Source of the DNA: Dactylosporangium sucinum
GTDB lineage: Bacteria > Actinomycetota > Actinomycetes > Mycobacteriales > Micromonosporaceae
Length of the DNA: 64,000 nucleotides
Reading direction: 5' to 3'
Assembly (NCBI RefSeq): GCF_014647515.1
Contig: NZ_BMPI01000004.1
Span: 165,683-229,682, forward strand
The notes beneath the pieces were generated by a model. That model was given only the letters and a program-made list of their open reading frames with translations, was not told the DNA's origin and made no database searches. Every line of letters starts with the position of its first letter. Position 1 is the first letter of the stretch. This document shows positions 1 to 8,936 of this stretch, one piece after another. The position numbers were made by a program, and so were the translations under genes.

Positions 1-852
1 ATCCTGCTGCTCGGCAGCGACTCCCGCGACCCCGACAACAAGGGCAAGGCGGGCGAGTGGCGCACCGACACCATGATCGTCCTGCACATCCCGGCCAGCC
101 ACGACAAGGCCTACCTGGTGTCCATGCCGCGCGACCTCTACGTGCACATCCCGAAGAGCAAGGCCAACCCGCAGTACGGCAACACGATGGCCAAGCTCAA
201 CGCCTCGTTCTCGTGGGGCGGCACGCCGCTCACCGTGCAGACGATCGAGGAGTACACCAAGGTCCGCATGGACCACGTCGTGCTGATCGACTTCGCCGGC
301 TTCAAGCAGGTGATCGACGCGCTCGGCGGCATCGACATGAACGTCGAGAAGGACATCACCTCGATCCACCCGCCGAAGCGCCAGTTCAAGAAGGGCATGA
401 ACCACTTCAACGGTGACGAGGCGCTCGACTACGCGCGGCAGCGCTACCAGTTCGCCGACGGCGACTTCGCCCGCATGCGTCACCAGCAGGAGATGATGAA
501 GGCCATCCTGGACAAGGCCGTCAGCTCCGGCACGGTGACCAACCCCGGCAAGCTCAACGCGTTCATCAAGGCGGTCACCAAGGCGATCACCGTCGACAAG
601 GACTTCTCGATCGCCGACATGGCGCTGCAGTTCCGCAACCTGCGCAGCGACGACCTCACCTTCCTGGTCAGCCCGCACGACGGCAGCAAGAAGATCAACG
701 GCGAGGACGTCGTCGTGCCCAACAAGGAGAAGGCGGACGCGCTCTACACCGCGATGCGCACCGACAAGATGGCCGACTGGGCTGCGGCGACGCAGCCGAA
801 GCCGAGCGGATCCGCCCAGCCCTCGACCAAGGCGACCACCAAATCCAAGTGA
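1..852 (+). CDS. LytR-CpsA-Psr (LCP) family protein, 5' end outside window
   Basis: The frame is open from base 1, so the cytoplasmic tail and membrane anchor lie upstream and 283 residues are visible. The visible part is the LCP catalytic domain: it opens with ILLLGSDSRD, followed by RTDTMIVLHIP, SMPRDLYVHIP and the Arg-containing LDYARQR stretch. LCP enzymes transfer undecaprenyl-linked glycopolymers (teichoic acid, arabinogalactan or capsule) to peptidoglycan on the outer face of the membrane. The C terminus is a short Ser/Pro/Thr/Lys-rich tail. A second LCP gene follows in the same direction, so this is a paralogous pair. The family is clear; the glycopolymer is not. Confidence 0.93.
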   Translation: MLLLGSDSRDPDNKGKAGEWRTDTMIVLHIPASHDKAYLVSMPRDLYVHIPKSKANPQYGNTMAKLNASFSWGGTPLTVQTIEEYTKVRMDHVVLIDFAGFKQVIDALGGIDMNVEKDITSIHPPKRQFKKGMNHFNGDEALDYARQRYQFADGDFARMRHQQEMMKAILDKAVSSGTVTNPGKLNAFIKAVTKAITVDKDFSIADMALQFRNLRSDDLTFLVSPHDGSKKINGEDVVVPNKEKADALYTAMRTDKMADWAAATQPKPSGSAQPSTKATTKSK

Positions 853-865
853 TATTTCCGGCATT

Positions 866-905
866 CCCGGGCATGTCGCTCCCTCGGGAGGGTTGCATGC
901 CCGGG
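866..905 (+). terminator. Inverted repeat after first LCP gene, probable terminator
   Basis: Perfect 10-bp arms CCCGGGCATG (866-875) and CATGCCCGGG (896-905), with a smaller CCCTC/GAGGG pairing inside the loop, lie 14 bp after the stop codon. There is no T-run, which is common for terminators in high-GC actinobacteria. Confidence 0.55.
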
Positions 906-1055
906 CTGTCGTATAGATCTCATTGCGTTACCTGCGCCGACCGAGTAGAAATCCGCTGTTTGCCGGTTTCCGCGGGTGCGCATTCTTCGCGCCTCGAACG
1001 TAGACTCGGATGGATTCCCGCCCGCTGTGTCAGGGCGGCTTCTCGGGGGCGGTAG

Positions 1056-2318
1056 ATGGAGGACAGAGCGCCTGACGTGGCCGGCGTCGAAGCGGAAGAA
1101 GCGAAGGACGTGGACAAGGTCGAAACGTCCGAAACGGCGGAAACGACCGAAATCGCGGATGATGCTGCGCCGGAACAGCCCGTCATCGACCTCGGTGACG
1201 ACGTCAAGCCGCCCCGGCCGAAGAAGGCCAACAAGCAGAAGCTCCCTGGTCGCGACCCGGCATGGGCCAAGGCGCTCATCGTCTTCGGCGCCGTCGTCGT
1301 CCTGATCGCCGGCACAGCGCTGGCCGGCACCAAGTTCCTCGAGCGGCGCTACAGCGGCAGCGTCAACCAGGAGACCCTGCTCGGCGACAACTCCCGCGTC
1401 GGCGGCGCAAACCAGGCGGAGGAGCGGCGCAGCGACGTCAAGGGCCCGCTCAACTTCCTGCTCCTCGGCTCCGACGCGCGGGCGCTCGACCCCGAGGACG
1501 GGCAGCGGTCCGACTCGATCATCATCGTGCACATCCCGGCCAGCCTCGACCGGGCCTACCTGCTGTCGATCCCCCGCGACCTGCGGGTGGCGATCCCACC
1601 GTTCCCGGCGACCGGCTTCGACGGCTCGTCGCACGAGAAGATCAACGGCGCCTTCCAGCACGGCGGCGGCGGCAAGGGCGGCGTCCAGCTGCTCGCGGAG
1701 ACGCTCACCAACCTGCTCGGCATCCGGTTCGACGGCGCCGCGATCGTCAACTTCGACGGCTTCAAGGCCGCCGTCGACCTGCTCGGCGGCGTCGACATGT
1801 GCATCGACCAGAAGGTGACGTCGATCCACCTGGGCTACGACGAGAACGGCAACTACAAGGACCCGACCAAGGGCGGCCGGCCGGCCGTCTACGAGCCAGG
1901 TTGCCACCACCTGGAGTCCTGGCAGGCCCTCGACCTGGTCCGGCAGCGCAAGAGCCTGGCCAACGGCGACTACGACCGCCAGAAGAACCAGCAGAAGTTC
2001 ATCCGGGCGCTGCTCGACAAGGCCCAGCAGAAGGATCTCACGACCAACCCGATCGCCCTCGACAAGTTCATCCGGGTCATCGGCCAGGCGCTCACCGTGG
2101 ACACCAACGGGGTGTCGCTCGCCGACCTGATGTTCGGGCTGCGCAAGGTGAGCCCCAACAACCTGGTCGGCCTGCAGGTGCCCTCGGAGCCGCAGGACAT
2201 CGGCGGGATCTCGTATGTGGTCGGACTGCCGGAGGCGGAGGCCCTCTACGGGGCGATGCGTGAGGACAGGCTCGACTCGTGGGCGGTCGAGAACCCGACC
2301 TGGGTCAACCACATGTAG
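1056..2318 (+). CDS. LytR-CpsA-Psr (LCP) family protein, complete
   Basis: 420 residues. An acidic cytoplasmic N terminus of about 65 residues (many Glu, Asp and Pro) precedes one membrane helix at about 72-93, then the extracellular LCP domain: LLLGSDARAL near 135, RSDSIIIVHIP, SIPRDLRVAIP and LDLVRQRKSL. This order and the conserved Arg/Asp residues are those of LCP phosphotransferases, which attach wall polymers to peptidoglycan. The ATG at 1056 follows a GGGGGCGG stretch that could serve as a ribosome site. It is a paralogue of the gene that starts the window, which shares VHIPAS and the PRDL motif. The exact wall polymer cannot be read from sequence. Confidence 0.93.
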   Translation: MEDRAPDVAGVEAEEAKDVDKVETSETAETTEIADDAAPEQPVIDLGDDVKPPRPKKANKQKLPGRDPAWAKALIVFGAVVVLIAGTALAGTKFLERRYSGSVNQETLLGDNSRVGGANQAEERRSDVKGPLNFLLLGSDARALDPEDGQRSDSIIIVHIPASLDRAYLLSIPRDLRVAIPPFPATGFDGSSHEKINGAFQHGGGGKGGVQLLAETLTNLLGIRFDGAAIVNFDGFKAAVDLLGGVDMCIDQKVTSIHLGYDENGNYKDPTKGGRPAVYEPGCHHLESWQALDLVRQRKSLANGDYDRQKNQQKFIRALLDKAQQKDLTTNPIALDKFIRVIGQALTVDTNGVSLADLMFGLRKVSPNNLVGLQVPSEPQDIGGISYVVGLPEAEALYGAMREDRLDSWAVENPTWVNHM

Positions 2319-2321
2319 CCT
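2316..2321 (+). promoter_or_regulatory. -10 TAGCCT of leaderless rhodanese gene
   Basis: TAGCCT ends 6 nt before the GTG at 2328, the geometry of a leaderless actinobacterial transcript. It overlaps the stop codon of the LCP gene. Confidence 0.55.
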
Positions 2322-2327
2322 GGCGAA

Positions 2328-2666
2328 GTGTTCAGGGGACCATCAGTTCCAGCCATCTCCGTCGCCGACGTCAAGGACGGCGCCTACCTCCTCGACGTGC
2401 GCGAGGACGACGAGTGGGTCGCCGGCCACGCGCCGGGCGCGGTGCACATGCCGATGATGCAGATCCCGGCCCGGATCGCCGAGATCCCGGCCGACCGCGA
2501 CGTGATCGTCGTCTGCCGGGTGGGCGGGCGCTCCGCCCAGGTGGTCGCGTTCCTCCAGCACAACGGGCTGGAGCGCACGATCAACCTCGACGGCGGCATG
2601 CAGCACTGGGCCGCCGCCGGGCGGGCGATGGTGAGCGAGGACGGCGGTGCTCCAAGAGTCGCCTGA
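2328..2666 (+). CDS. Rhodanese-like domain protein
   Basis: 112 residues, a single rhodanese domain. It shows LLDVREDDEWVAGHAPGAVH near the N terminus and the active-site loop CRVGGRSAQ with the catalytic cysteine at residue 63, then LDGGMQHW. Single-domain rhodaneses move sulfane sulfur through a cysteine persulfide; the donor and acceptor here are unknown. The start is a GTG placed 6 nt after a -10 hexamer. The 3' end overlaps the next gene by 20 bp, so the two are probably co-transcribed. Confidence 0.92.
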   Translation: MFRGPSVPAISVADVKDGAYLLDVREDDEWVAGHAPGAVHMPMMQIPARIAEIPADRDVIVVCRVGGRSAQVVAFLQHNGLERTINLDGGMQHWAAAGRAMVSEDGGAPRVA

Positions 2667-3489
2667 GCGGCCGCTCGTGTTCGCACACCGCGGCTCTTCG
2701 CAGCGATTCGCCGAGCACACCCTCGACGCCTACCTCCTGGCCATCGAGGAGGGCGCCGACGGCCTCGAGTGCGATGTCCGGCTCACTCGCGACGGCCACC
2801 TGGTGTGCCTGCACGACTCCCGCATCGACCGCACCAGCGACGGCCGCGGCCGGGTCAGCGTGCAGACGCTCGCCGAGCTCGACCGGTTCGACTTCAGCTC
2901 GTGGAAGCCGCAGCTGCCCGACTCGCCCGACGAGCTGATCATCGAGCGCCGGCTGGTCGACGACGGCTGGCGGGGCCGGGTGCTCACCCTCGACCGCCTG
3001 CTCGGCCTGGCCACCGACGCCGGTCGCCCGATGCGCCTGCTCATCGAGACCAAGCACCCGACCCGGTACGGGAGCGCGGTCGAGCTCTCCCTGCTGCAAT
3101 TGCTGCGGCGGTACGGGCTGGAGCGCCCCGACCCGGACCGCGCTCTCCAGGTGACGGTGATGTCGTTTTCATCGACGGCGATCCGCCGCGTCCGCCAGCG
3201 CGCGCCGTCGCTGCCGACGGTGATGCTCATCGACGTCTGGTCGGTGCCCACCCGGATCGGCTACATGCCGCCCGGCAGCACCATCGCCGGCCCGGGCGTG
3301 CAACTGCTGCGCACCTCACCCGACCTCGTGGAGCGCCTGCACCGGCGGGGCTTCCAGGTGTACGTCTGGACGGTCAACGAGCCCGACGAGGTCGACCTGG
3401 TGGTCAAGCTGAAGGTCGACGGCATCATTTCGGACCGCCCGGCGTTCGTCATCGACCGGCTGCGCGAGCTGGGCCTTCGGAATCCGTAG
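2647..3489 (+). CDS. Glycerophosphodiester phosphodiesterase family protein
   Basis: 280 residues. The GDPD signature is complete: FAHRGSS near residue 12, LECDVRLTRDG near 40, then LHDSRIDRTSDG, and the C-terminal VYVWTVNEPDEVD and DGIISDRP typical of the barrel end. The family hydrolyses glycerophosphodiesters to glycerol-3-phosphate and an alcohol, using a metal bound by the conserved Glu/Asp. No signal peptide or membrane segment is visible, so it is probably cytoplasmic. The GTG start at 2647 lies inside the rhodanese gene, suggesting translational coupling. Confidence 0.93.
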   Translation: MLQESPERPLVFAHRGSSQRFAEHTLDAYLLAIEEGADGLECDVRLTRDGHLVCLHDSRIDRTSDGRGRVSVQTLAELDRFDFSSWKPQLPDSPDELIIERRLVDDGWRGRVLTLDRLLGLATDAGRPMRLLIETKHPTRYGSAVELSLLQLLRRYGLERPDPDRALQVTVMSFSSTAIRRVRQRAPSLPTVMLIDVWSVPTRIGYMPPGSTIAGPGVQLLRTSPDLVERLHRRGFQVYVWTVNEPDEVDLVVKLKVDGIISDRPAFVIDRLRELGLRNP

Positions 3490-3577
3490 CGCCCGCGGCG
3501 CGGCCCGACTGATTCACGTCTCAACATCTTTCGTCGACAACCTTTCAAAGCCGCCCGCGGCGAGGCAGACTCCAATC

Positions 3578-5044
3578 ATGGTCGATGCTCCCCCCGCCGC
3601 CGTCTTTGCCGGGCTGGCCGGGGTCGCCGAGGCGCTCAACGCCGGCGAGGGTGGCGTGACCCTGCTGCAGCAGTCGGTCGAGGTGGCGTCGGCCGCCACC
3701 GGGGCGATCGGCGCGGTCTTCATCGAATATGCGCACGACACCGGCCGCGTCGTCGCGGCCGCCGGCAAGCTGGAGTGGGCGCTTGGCCGGCCGGTCGATC
3801 TCATTCACCCGTCGCTGCGCGGCCTCCTGCAGTACGGATCCCGCGTCCGGGAGTTCCCGAGCAGCCTCATCGGCACCCCGGGTGGCGTCCAGCTCGACAG
3901 CCGCGGCCTGCACCGCGTCATGACGGCCGAGGTCAACGCGGCCGGCGCGAGCGTCGGCATCCTGGCCGTCAGCTACCCCGACGCCGACGGCTCGGCCGAG
4001 CCCGAGCAGCGGTCGGCGCTGAGCTTCCTCGCCTCGTTCATCGCGCTGCAGTACGGGCTGGGGCGCGGCCTGCCGGTGTACCGCGACGGCCCCGCCGTCG
4101 ACCCGATCAACGGCCCGTTCGCGCTGCTCGACCCCGGCCACCGGGTGATCGCCTGGAACCCGGCGGCCGCCCGGCTGACCGCCCGCCCGCCGGAGACGGC
4201 GCTCGGCAAGCCGTGGCCGTTCCCGCTGCCCGACGCCGACGAGACGGTCGAGCACCAGATGGCCTGCGGCACGTGGATCGAGATCCGCGCCCAGCCCGTG
4301 CCCGGCTCGACCGACCTGGCGGTGTCGTTTCGCGCCCGGCCGGAGGAGCCGCCGGACGGCCGCGACCTGTTCATCGCGCTGACCGGCCACGAGCTGCGCA
4401 CGCCGATCACGGTGATCCGGGGGTACGCCGACACGCTCGTCGATCACTGGGAGTCCCTCGACGAGGGGGCGCGGCGCGAGGCGATCTTCGTCGTCGGCCA
4501 GCGGGCCCGCGACCTCAGCCGGCTGGTCGACCGACTGCTGAACGCGATCGGCGACGTCGACCTGTCCACGCTGCTGCCGTTCGACCTGATCGAGTCGCTC
4601 ACGACGGCGGTCGACGAGCTCAACCCGGTGCAGCGCCGGCTGCTCAAGGTCGATCTGCCTGCCACGCTCCCGAAGACGTACGGCGATCGGGCGAGTCTCG
4701 CCACGGTACTGGCCGAATTGGTGACCAATGCGGGTAAATACTCGCCAAATTGGGTAGAAGTCGAGTTGACTGCCGGAGCGGACCCGCAGTCTGTCTGGTT
4801 CCGGGTGTCCGACCGCGGCATCGGCATCCGGCCGGAGCACGTCGAGCGGGCCTTCGAGCGGTTCTGGCAGCTCGAGACCGGCGACCAGCGCAAGAGCGGT
4901 GGGGTCGGCCTCGGTTTGTACCTGGTGCGTAGGATCGTCGAGCGTCAACATGGATGGGTGTCATTGCGACCACGCCGAGGGGGAGGGACCGTCGCCGAGG
5001 TGCGACTGCCCCGAGCCGACGCCGAGGGCCACGGGGAGGCTTGA
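3578..5044 (+). CDS. Soluble sensor histidine kinase with GAF/PAS-like N terminus
   Basis: 488 residues and no membrane helix. Residues of about 15-160 look like a GAF domain (LASFIALQYGLG at its end) and about 170-250 PAS-like (FALLDPGHRVIAWNPAAARL). The HisKA H-box GHELRTPITVIRGY has its phospho-accepting His at 271. The ATPase domain has an N box (ELVTNAGKYSP), a G1 box (VSDRGIGIRPEHVERAFERF) and a G2 box (GGVGLGLYLVRRI). No response regulator gene is adjacent; instead an anti-sigma-like ATPase follows 4 bp later. It probably senses a cytoplasmic signal. The start lies 6 nt after a CAGACT -10-like hexamer. Confidence 0.92.
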   Translation: MVDAPPAAVFAGLAGVAEALNAGEGGVTLLQQSVEVASAATGAIGAVFIEYAHDTGRVVAAAGKLEWALGRPVDLIHPSLRGLLQYGSRVREFPSSLIGTPGGVQLDSRGLHRVMTAEVNAAGASVGILAVSYPDADGSAEPEQRSALSFLASFIALQYGLGRGLPVYRDGPAVDPINGPFALLDPGHRVIAWNPAAARLTARPPETALGKPWPFPLPDADETVEHQMACGTWIEIRAQPVPGSTDLAVSFRARPEEPPDGRDLFIALTGHELRTPITVIRGYADTLVDHWESLDEGARREAIFVVGQRARDLSRLVDRLLNAIGDVDLSTLLPFDLIESLTTAVDELNPVQRRLLKVDLPATLPKTYGDRASLATVLAELVTNAGKYSPNWVEVELTAGADPQSVWFRVSDRGIGIRPEHVERAFERFWQLETGDQRKSGGVGLGLYLVRRIVERQHGWVSLRPRRGGGTVAEVRLPRADAEGHGEA

Positions 5045-5048
5045 GAGC

Positions 5049-5447
5049 GTGTCCACAACCGTTGCGGAGCGCGCCTGGTGCGTGGTCGTGCCCCACCACG
5101 CCCGCGGCGCCCACCTGGCCCGCCACCGCTTGGCCGACGAACTCGACGCCCTGATCGCCCCCGACCGCCTGGACGACGCGATCGCCATCGCCGCCGAGCT
5201 GGTCGGCAACGCGGTCCGCCACGGCGCCCCCCTCCCGGGCGACGTGATCCGCGTGGCGTGGCGCCTGCTGACGGACGACACCCTGGAGATCCGCGTGACG
5301 GACGGCGGCTCCCCGTCCGGCCCCCAGATGCGGGTAGCGAGCCCGGACTCGGTCGACGGCCGCGGCCTGACGATCGTGGCGGCGCTGGCGACGGGCTGGG
5401 GCGTGGAACGCGACGGCCTCGGCCAATGCGTCTGGGCCACCCTGTAA
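5049..5447 (+). CDS. RsbW/anti-sigma-type ATP-binding regulatory protein
   Basis: 132 residues from the GTG at 5049, four bases after the kinase stop. It is a stand-alone HATPase_c_2 domain: AAELVGNAVRHGAP is the N box, IRVTDGGSPS the G1 region and DGRGLTIVAALATGWGVE the G2 region. Such proteins act as anti-sigma-factor kinases or as ATP-binding regulators, and actinobacteria carry many. The in-frame ORF extends upstream to 4899 but that part overlaps the kinase and has no family likeness. The tight coupling to the kinase suggests one signalling unit. Confidence 0.86.
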   Translation: MSTTVAERAWCVVVPHHARGAHLARHRLADELDALIAPDRLDDAIAIAAELVGNAVRHGAPLPGDVIRVAWRLLTDDTLEIRVTDGGSPSGPQMRVASPDSVDGRGLTIVAALATGWGVERDGLGQCVWATL

Positions 5448-5658
5448 CGCCCGCCTCCGCACACACCTTCGCTTCGCCCCCCGCGCTCCGCCCGCGCGCT
5501 TGCCCAGCCGGCCCGCTCCGCCTCCGCGCTTCGCCCCGCAGGCGTCTTCACCCGCCGCCACCCTCGTCTGCGCCAGCCCTTCGCTCGCCTACGGCCGCGC
5601 TCGCTCGTGCCCGCCCGCGCCCTGCCCTGACGCCACGTCGCGCGCGGCCCTTTGAAGC

Positions 5659-5718
5659 GACGTTGGTCGATCTACCCTCGTATTTCGAGATCAACTTGAG
5701 GGTAGATCGACCAACGTC
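5659..5718. repeat. Palindromic repeat family A, copy 1
   Basis: Perfect 21-bp arms beginning GACGTTGGTCGATCTACCC at 5659-5679 and its complement at 5698-5718, with an 18-bp spacer. The same arm recurs at 39459-39501 and 39917-39957. It could be a REP/MITE-like element or a strong bidirectional hairpin terminator. Confidence 0.9.
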
Positions 5719-5830
5719 TAGGCAGCTCGCCACCGGACGGTGAGCAGGCCGTCGGCCGTCCGCGGTGCGCCCGGGGGTGAGAGACGCGCCGGATGGGGGC
5801 CTTGTGCACCCCGCGCCGGGCGGGAGCGCC

Positions 5831-5836
5831 TAGGCT
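5831..5836 (+). promoter_or_regulatory. -10 TAGGCT of leaderless DUF5926 gene
   Basis: TAGGCT lies 8 nt before the GTG at 5845, with no ribosome-binding site between them; this favours that start over the upstream in-frame ATG at 5740. Confidence 0.55.
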
Positions 5837-5844
5837 GGTTCGCC

Positions 5845-6732
5845 GTGAGCAAGCGTGCGAAAACCCCCCGTGGCCGTGGCAGCAGCGGCGAGAAGCGCGA
5901 GAAGATCCGCGACGTGTACGTCGGGCGGCCGTTCCAAGGGCTGGCCGACGAGCCCGAGTGGATCGCCCTGCGGGAGCTCGTGCCGGCCGCCGCGGCACCC
6001 CTGAAGCTGGCGCCCGCCCTGGCCGAGAAGTACGGCGACCGGGAGGTCATCCTCGCCACCGTGCTGCCGATGGCCTGGCCCGCCATGACCAAGCCCGACG
6101 GGCGCGTGTTCATCGGCCTGCAGCGCCACGTGCAGTCCGGCGACGTCTCCCGCGACCTCGCCGTCGCGCTGCTGTGCGCCCTGGAGACCCCGCCCGGCAA
6201 GACCGTCGCCGTGCCCGCCCTGCCCGGTGTCGGTGAGCGCCTCCAGGACGTCATTGTCAACGCCCCGCTCGACATCACCGTCCACACCGGCTTCGAGTTC
6301 TGGCTCGACGACAACGCCGCCGACGACCCCAACGTGCGCGCGTCGCTGGAGCGGGCCAACGCCAGCATCTTCCCGACCGTGAAGCTGGCCGCCGCCCCGG
6401 CCACGTACTGGTGCCGGGTCACCGACCGTTCCCACGTGCGCCTGGTGCTCGGCGACGACGAGGACAACGCCCTCGACGCGCTGTCGCGGCTGTCGGCCGC
6501 GGGTGGGCTGCTGCTCGGCGACAGCACCAAGTTCGCCGGCATGTTCCGGGCGCACGGGCTGCTCGCGCCGGTCTGGGACCTGCCCGTCGACGTCGAGGCC
6601 GAGGAGTGGGAGGCGCCGGTCGCCGAGTTCGCCAAGCGCTACGCGGAGGCGCTCGCGGTCATCGAGCCGCTGACGCCCGCCGAGCGGCGCAGCAAGCAGG
6701 GCCTCATCGGCCGCCTCCAGCCGCTGCGCTGA
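5845..6732 (+). CDS. DUF5926 family protein
   Basis: 295 residues. The stretch [20 protein letters not shown] followed by [11 protein letters not shown] and a ...[15 protein letters not shown] segment matches the actinobacterial DUF5926 family as I know it. Function is unknown. Many streptomycete members carry an N-terminal SEC-C zinc motif; here the N terminus is only a short basic tract ([19 protein letters not shown]) with no CxCxxG motif. No membrane segment. Its 3' end overlaps the convergent arginine deiminase gene by 29 bp. Confidence 0.8.
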   Translation: MSKRAKTPRGRGSSGEKREKIRDVYVGRPFQGLADEPEWIALRELVPAAAAPLKLAPALAEKYGDREVILATVLPMAWPAMTKPDGRVFIGLQRHVQSGDVSRDLAVALLCALETPPGKTVAVPALPGVGERLQDVIVNAPLDITVHTGFEFWLDDNAADDPNVRASLERANASIFPTVKLAAAPATYWCRVTDRSHVRLVLGDDEDNALDALSRLSAAGGLLLGDSTKFAGMFRAHGLLAPVWDLPVDVEAEEWEAPVAEFAKRYAEALAVIEPLTPAERRSKQGLIGRLQPLR

Positions 6733-7912
6733 GCGGCCGCCGCGCGATCGGCGCGGACATGCATCGCGGACCGCCCCGGCCCGAGCCCAGCTCGGAGCCG
6801 GGGATCCGGATGACCTGGATGCCCTGCCGCTCCAGCTGTGCGTTGGTCTCGACGTTGCGCTCGTAGGCAACGCAGAGGCGCGGCGCGATCGCGAGCGTGT
6901 TGTTGCCGTCGTCCCACTGCTCGCGCTCGGCGGTCACCGGGTCGAGGCCGGTGTCGATGAGCCGGAGGGTGTCGATGCGCATCGCCTTCGCCGCCGCCAC
7001 GACGAACGGCTCGGGGCCGCTCACCGGCAGCTCCTCGCCGGCCGTGACGGTCCACGCCTGCAGACTGCCGGCCACGTTGGGGTACATGAGCACCGCATCG
7101 GTGTCGACCATCGTGCACACCGTGTCGAGGTGCATCGTCGCCCGCTCCTGGGCGATCGGCACGACGAGGACCGTGTGGGCCAGCCCGCGCTCGAAGCAGC
7201 GCCGGGCGAGCCGCTCCGCGCCGGCCGGGCGGGTCCGCTCGCCCACCCCGACCGCGAGCACGCCGGGCGCGAGCAGCAGCACGTCGCCGCCCTCCAGATG
7301 CTCGATCGTCGGCTCGTAGAGCAGCTCGGTGCCCGCGAAGCGCGGATGGTACCGATAAATCGCATGTGTCAGCGTGGTCTCCCGGCGCCGTGCGTGCATG
7401 GCCAGGCTGGTGACCGCGACCTGGTCACCGATCCACACGGATGAGTCGCGCGTGAACAGCAGGTTGGGCAGCGGGTCGATGACGAAGTCCGACCGGTCCA
7501 TGAGGGCGTGCACCAGTCCGGTACCGGTGCGCAGCTCCGCCCGCGACAGCCCGGCGATCAGGGTGGTGGCGAGCGCGGCCGGATCGAGCGCGGCCAGGTG
7601 CGCGGCGACGTGGCGGCGCAGCGAGTCGCCGAGCCGGACGTCGGCCAGCACCGTCCCGGTCACCTCGTCACGCGCCTCGGTGTCGATGAGCGCCTCGGCC
7701 AGCAGTTCGCCGACGTAGAGCACCTCGACGCCATGTGCCCGCAACGCGTCCGCGAACATGTCATGCTCTTCCTGAGCGCGACCGACCCACGGAATGCCGT
7801 CGAAGAGCAGCGAGTCGTTGTTGCGCGGAGTCAGCCGGGCGAGCTCCGCCCCGGGCCGGTGCAACAGCACGGTGCCGAGCCGGCCGACCTCGCTGTCGAC
7901 GTAGTGGTTCAC
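6704..7912 (-). CDS. arcA: Arginine deiminase
   Basis: 402 residues, the usual length. Family motifs: [20 protein letters not shown] at the N terminus, [43 protein letters not shown], and [12 protein letters not shown] near the C terminus with the catalytic Cys at residue 384. It hydrolyses L-arginine to L-citrulline and ammonia. No ornithine carbamoyltransferase or carbamate kinase gene lies nearby, so it stands alone rather than in an arc operon. The GTG start is 6 nt from a -10 TAGGCT hexamer on the minus strand. Confidence 0.95.
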   Translation of the reverse strand: MNHYVDSEVGRLGTVLLHRPGAELARLTPRNNDSLLFDGIPWVGRAQEEHDMFADALRAHGVEVLYVGELLAEALIDTEARDEVTGTVLADVRLGDSLRRHVAAHLAALDPAALATTLIAGLSRAELRTGTGLVHALMDRSDFVIDPLPNLLFTRDSSVWIGDQVAVTSLAMHARRRETTLTHAIYRYHPRFAGTELLYEPTIEHLEGGDVLLLAPGVLAVGVGERTRPAGAERLARRCFERGLAHTVLVVPIAQERATMHLDTVCTMVDTDAVLMYPNVAGSLQAWTVTAGEELPVSGPEPFVVAAAKAMRIDTLRLIDTGLDPVTAEREQWDDGNNTLAIAPRLCVAYERNVETNAQLERQGIQVIRIPGSELGSGRGGPRCMSAPIARRPLSAAAGGGR

Positions 7913-7918
7913 GAGCCA

Positions 7919-7924
7919 AGCCTA
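7919..7924 (-). promoter_or_regulatory. -10 TAGGCT of leaderless arginine deiminase gene
   Basis: Read on the minus strand, TAGGCT is followed by TGGCTC and then the GTG start at 7912. An ATCGG/CCGAT inverted repeat overlaps the upstream side and could be an operator. Confidence 0.55.
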
Positions 7925-8104
7925 TCGGCTCGCCCGATATGATCCGGTTGCGCGCCATGCGCAAATTCATGAGCGTGCGTGAATGTCTGATTCATCCCAG
8001 TCATTCCCAGTCATTCCGTCTTCCTGTGCTGCCGCGTGCCCGTCCGAACACGTACGGTATCTGGACACACACGCAACCGAGCGGCGACATCGGAGGTGTG
8101 CGAG

Positions 8105-8809
8105 ATGACCGAGCTGCTGTACCGGGGCGGTCAGGATTCGCAGCCGGGGGACTTTGACGAACGCATCACGGTCGATGCGGGACGCAGTTCCCCGATCGAG
8201 TGGGTACGGTCCCGGCGGGCGGAGCGCGGGCTCCGGCGCGAGGAGGCGGCGCACAGCCGACTCTACCGACGGATCGGCAACCTCATCGGACATCTCGGCG
8301 ACGAGTGGCACGTGCTGGACCTGCGCGAGCTGAGCGGCGAGGAGCACGACAGCTTCCTGGCCGTGGGGCCGGGCGGGGTGTTCGCCGTGACGGTGAAGGA
8401 CCACGGCCGCAGCCGGGTGTCCTTCGCGGGTGACGTCGTCCAGATCGACGGGAAGCGACCGAAGTACGTCGAGGAGGCCCGCCGCGAGGCGCGCGCCGCC
8501 GCCGAGGCGCTCTCCCGCAGCGCCGGCGTGTCGATCCCGGTGATGCCGGTGCTCGCGTTCGCCGGCAGCGGGAAGATCAGCTTCTATGGCGTGCCGAAGG
8601 GCTGCCTCGTCACGGCCTACCACGAGCTGCCCCGCATCCTCAACGCGCGCGGCACCCGGCTGGCCGTCGAGACCGTCGACAAGGTCTTCGCGCTCGCCGC
8701 GCACCCGGCGACCTGGTTCACGGCGGACTATGGTGGGTTGGCCGAGGACTACCGCTGGTACCCGGACGGCGAGCACGTGGGCACTGACAAGCGGGGTTAC
8801 GCGGAGTAG
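8105..8809 (+). CDS. NERD (nuclease-related) domain protein
   Basis: 234 residues from the ATG at 8105, which has a GGAGGTG ribosome site 7 bp upstream. The middle fits the NERD fold: LYRRIGNLIGHLGDEWHVLDL, then HDSFLAVGPGGVFAVTVKDH, where the VKDH position corresponds to the usual K of the nuclease-like core, and later ALSRSAGVSIPVMPVLAFAG. NERD domains are distantly related to restriction-type nucleases, but activity is rarely shown. No signal peptide or membrane helix. The function cannot be stated more precisely. Confidence 0.75.
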   Translation: MTELLYRGGQDSQPGDFDERITVDAGRSSPIEWVRSRRAERGLRREEAAHSRLYRRIGNLIGHLGDEWHVLDLRELSGEEHDSFLAVGPGGVFAVTVKDHGRSRVSFAGDVVQIDGKRPKYVEEARREARAAAEALSRSAGVSIPVMPVLAFAGSGKISFYGVPKGCLVTAYHELPRILNARGTRLAVETVDKVFALAAHPATWFTADYGGLAEDYRWYPDGEHVGTDKRGYAE

Positions 8810-8840
8810 CCTCTGCGGGGTGAAGCCGCGCGTGCCGAAT

Positions 8841-8885
8841 TTCACCCGGAACGATTTCACCCGGACTGATCTCACCCGGACTGAT
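8841..8885 (+). repeat. Three tandem 15-bp direct repeats upstream of PAS-like gene
   Basis: Units TTCACCCGGAACGAT, TTCACCCGGACTGAT and CTCACCCGGACTGAT, head to tail, end 51 bp before the GTG of the next gene. Possible operator array, or a small tandem repeat without a role. Confidence 0.8.
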
Positions 8886-8936
8886 GCGATGATGAATGCG
8901 CTGCGCGCCCGCAGCACCGGTGCCTGAGGAGGCGCT

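Larger units (their letters stand above)
5448..5844. other. Intergenic region holding a long palindrome
   Basis: No convincing gene in about 400 bp. The first 200 bp are C-rich and look like decayed non-coding sequence. The only structured part is the 60-bp palindrome at 5659-5718 (family A). The promoter of the DUF5926 gene is at the right end. Confidence 0.7.

Noticed and set aside
744..2312. Long 522-residue minus-strand ORF opposite the LCP genes
   Set aside because: Val/Arg/Asp-rich shadow of the real plus-strand LCP gene, with no domain likeness; typical of high-GC DNA.
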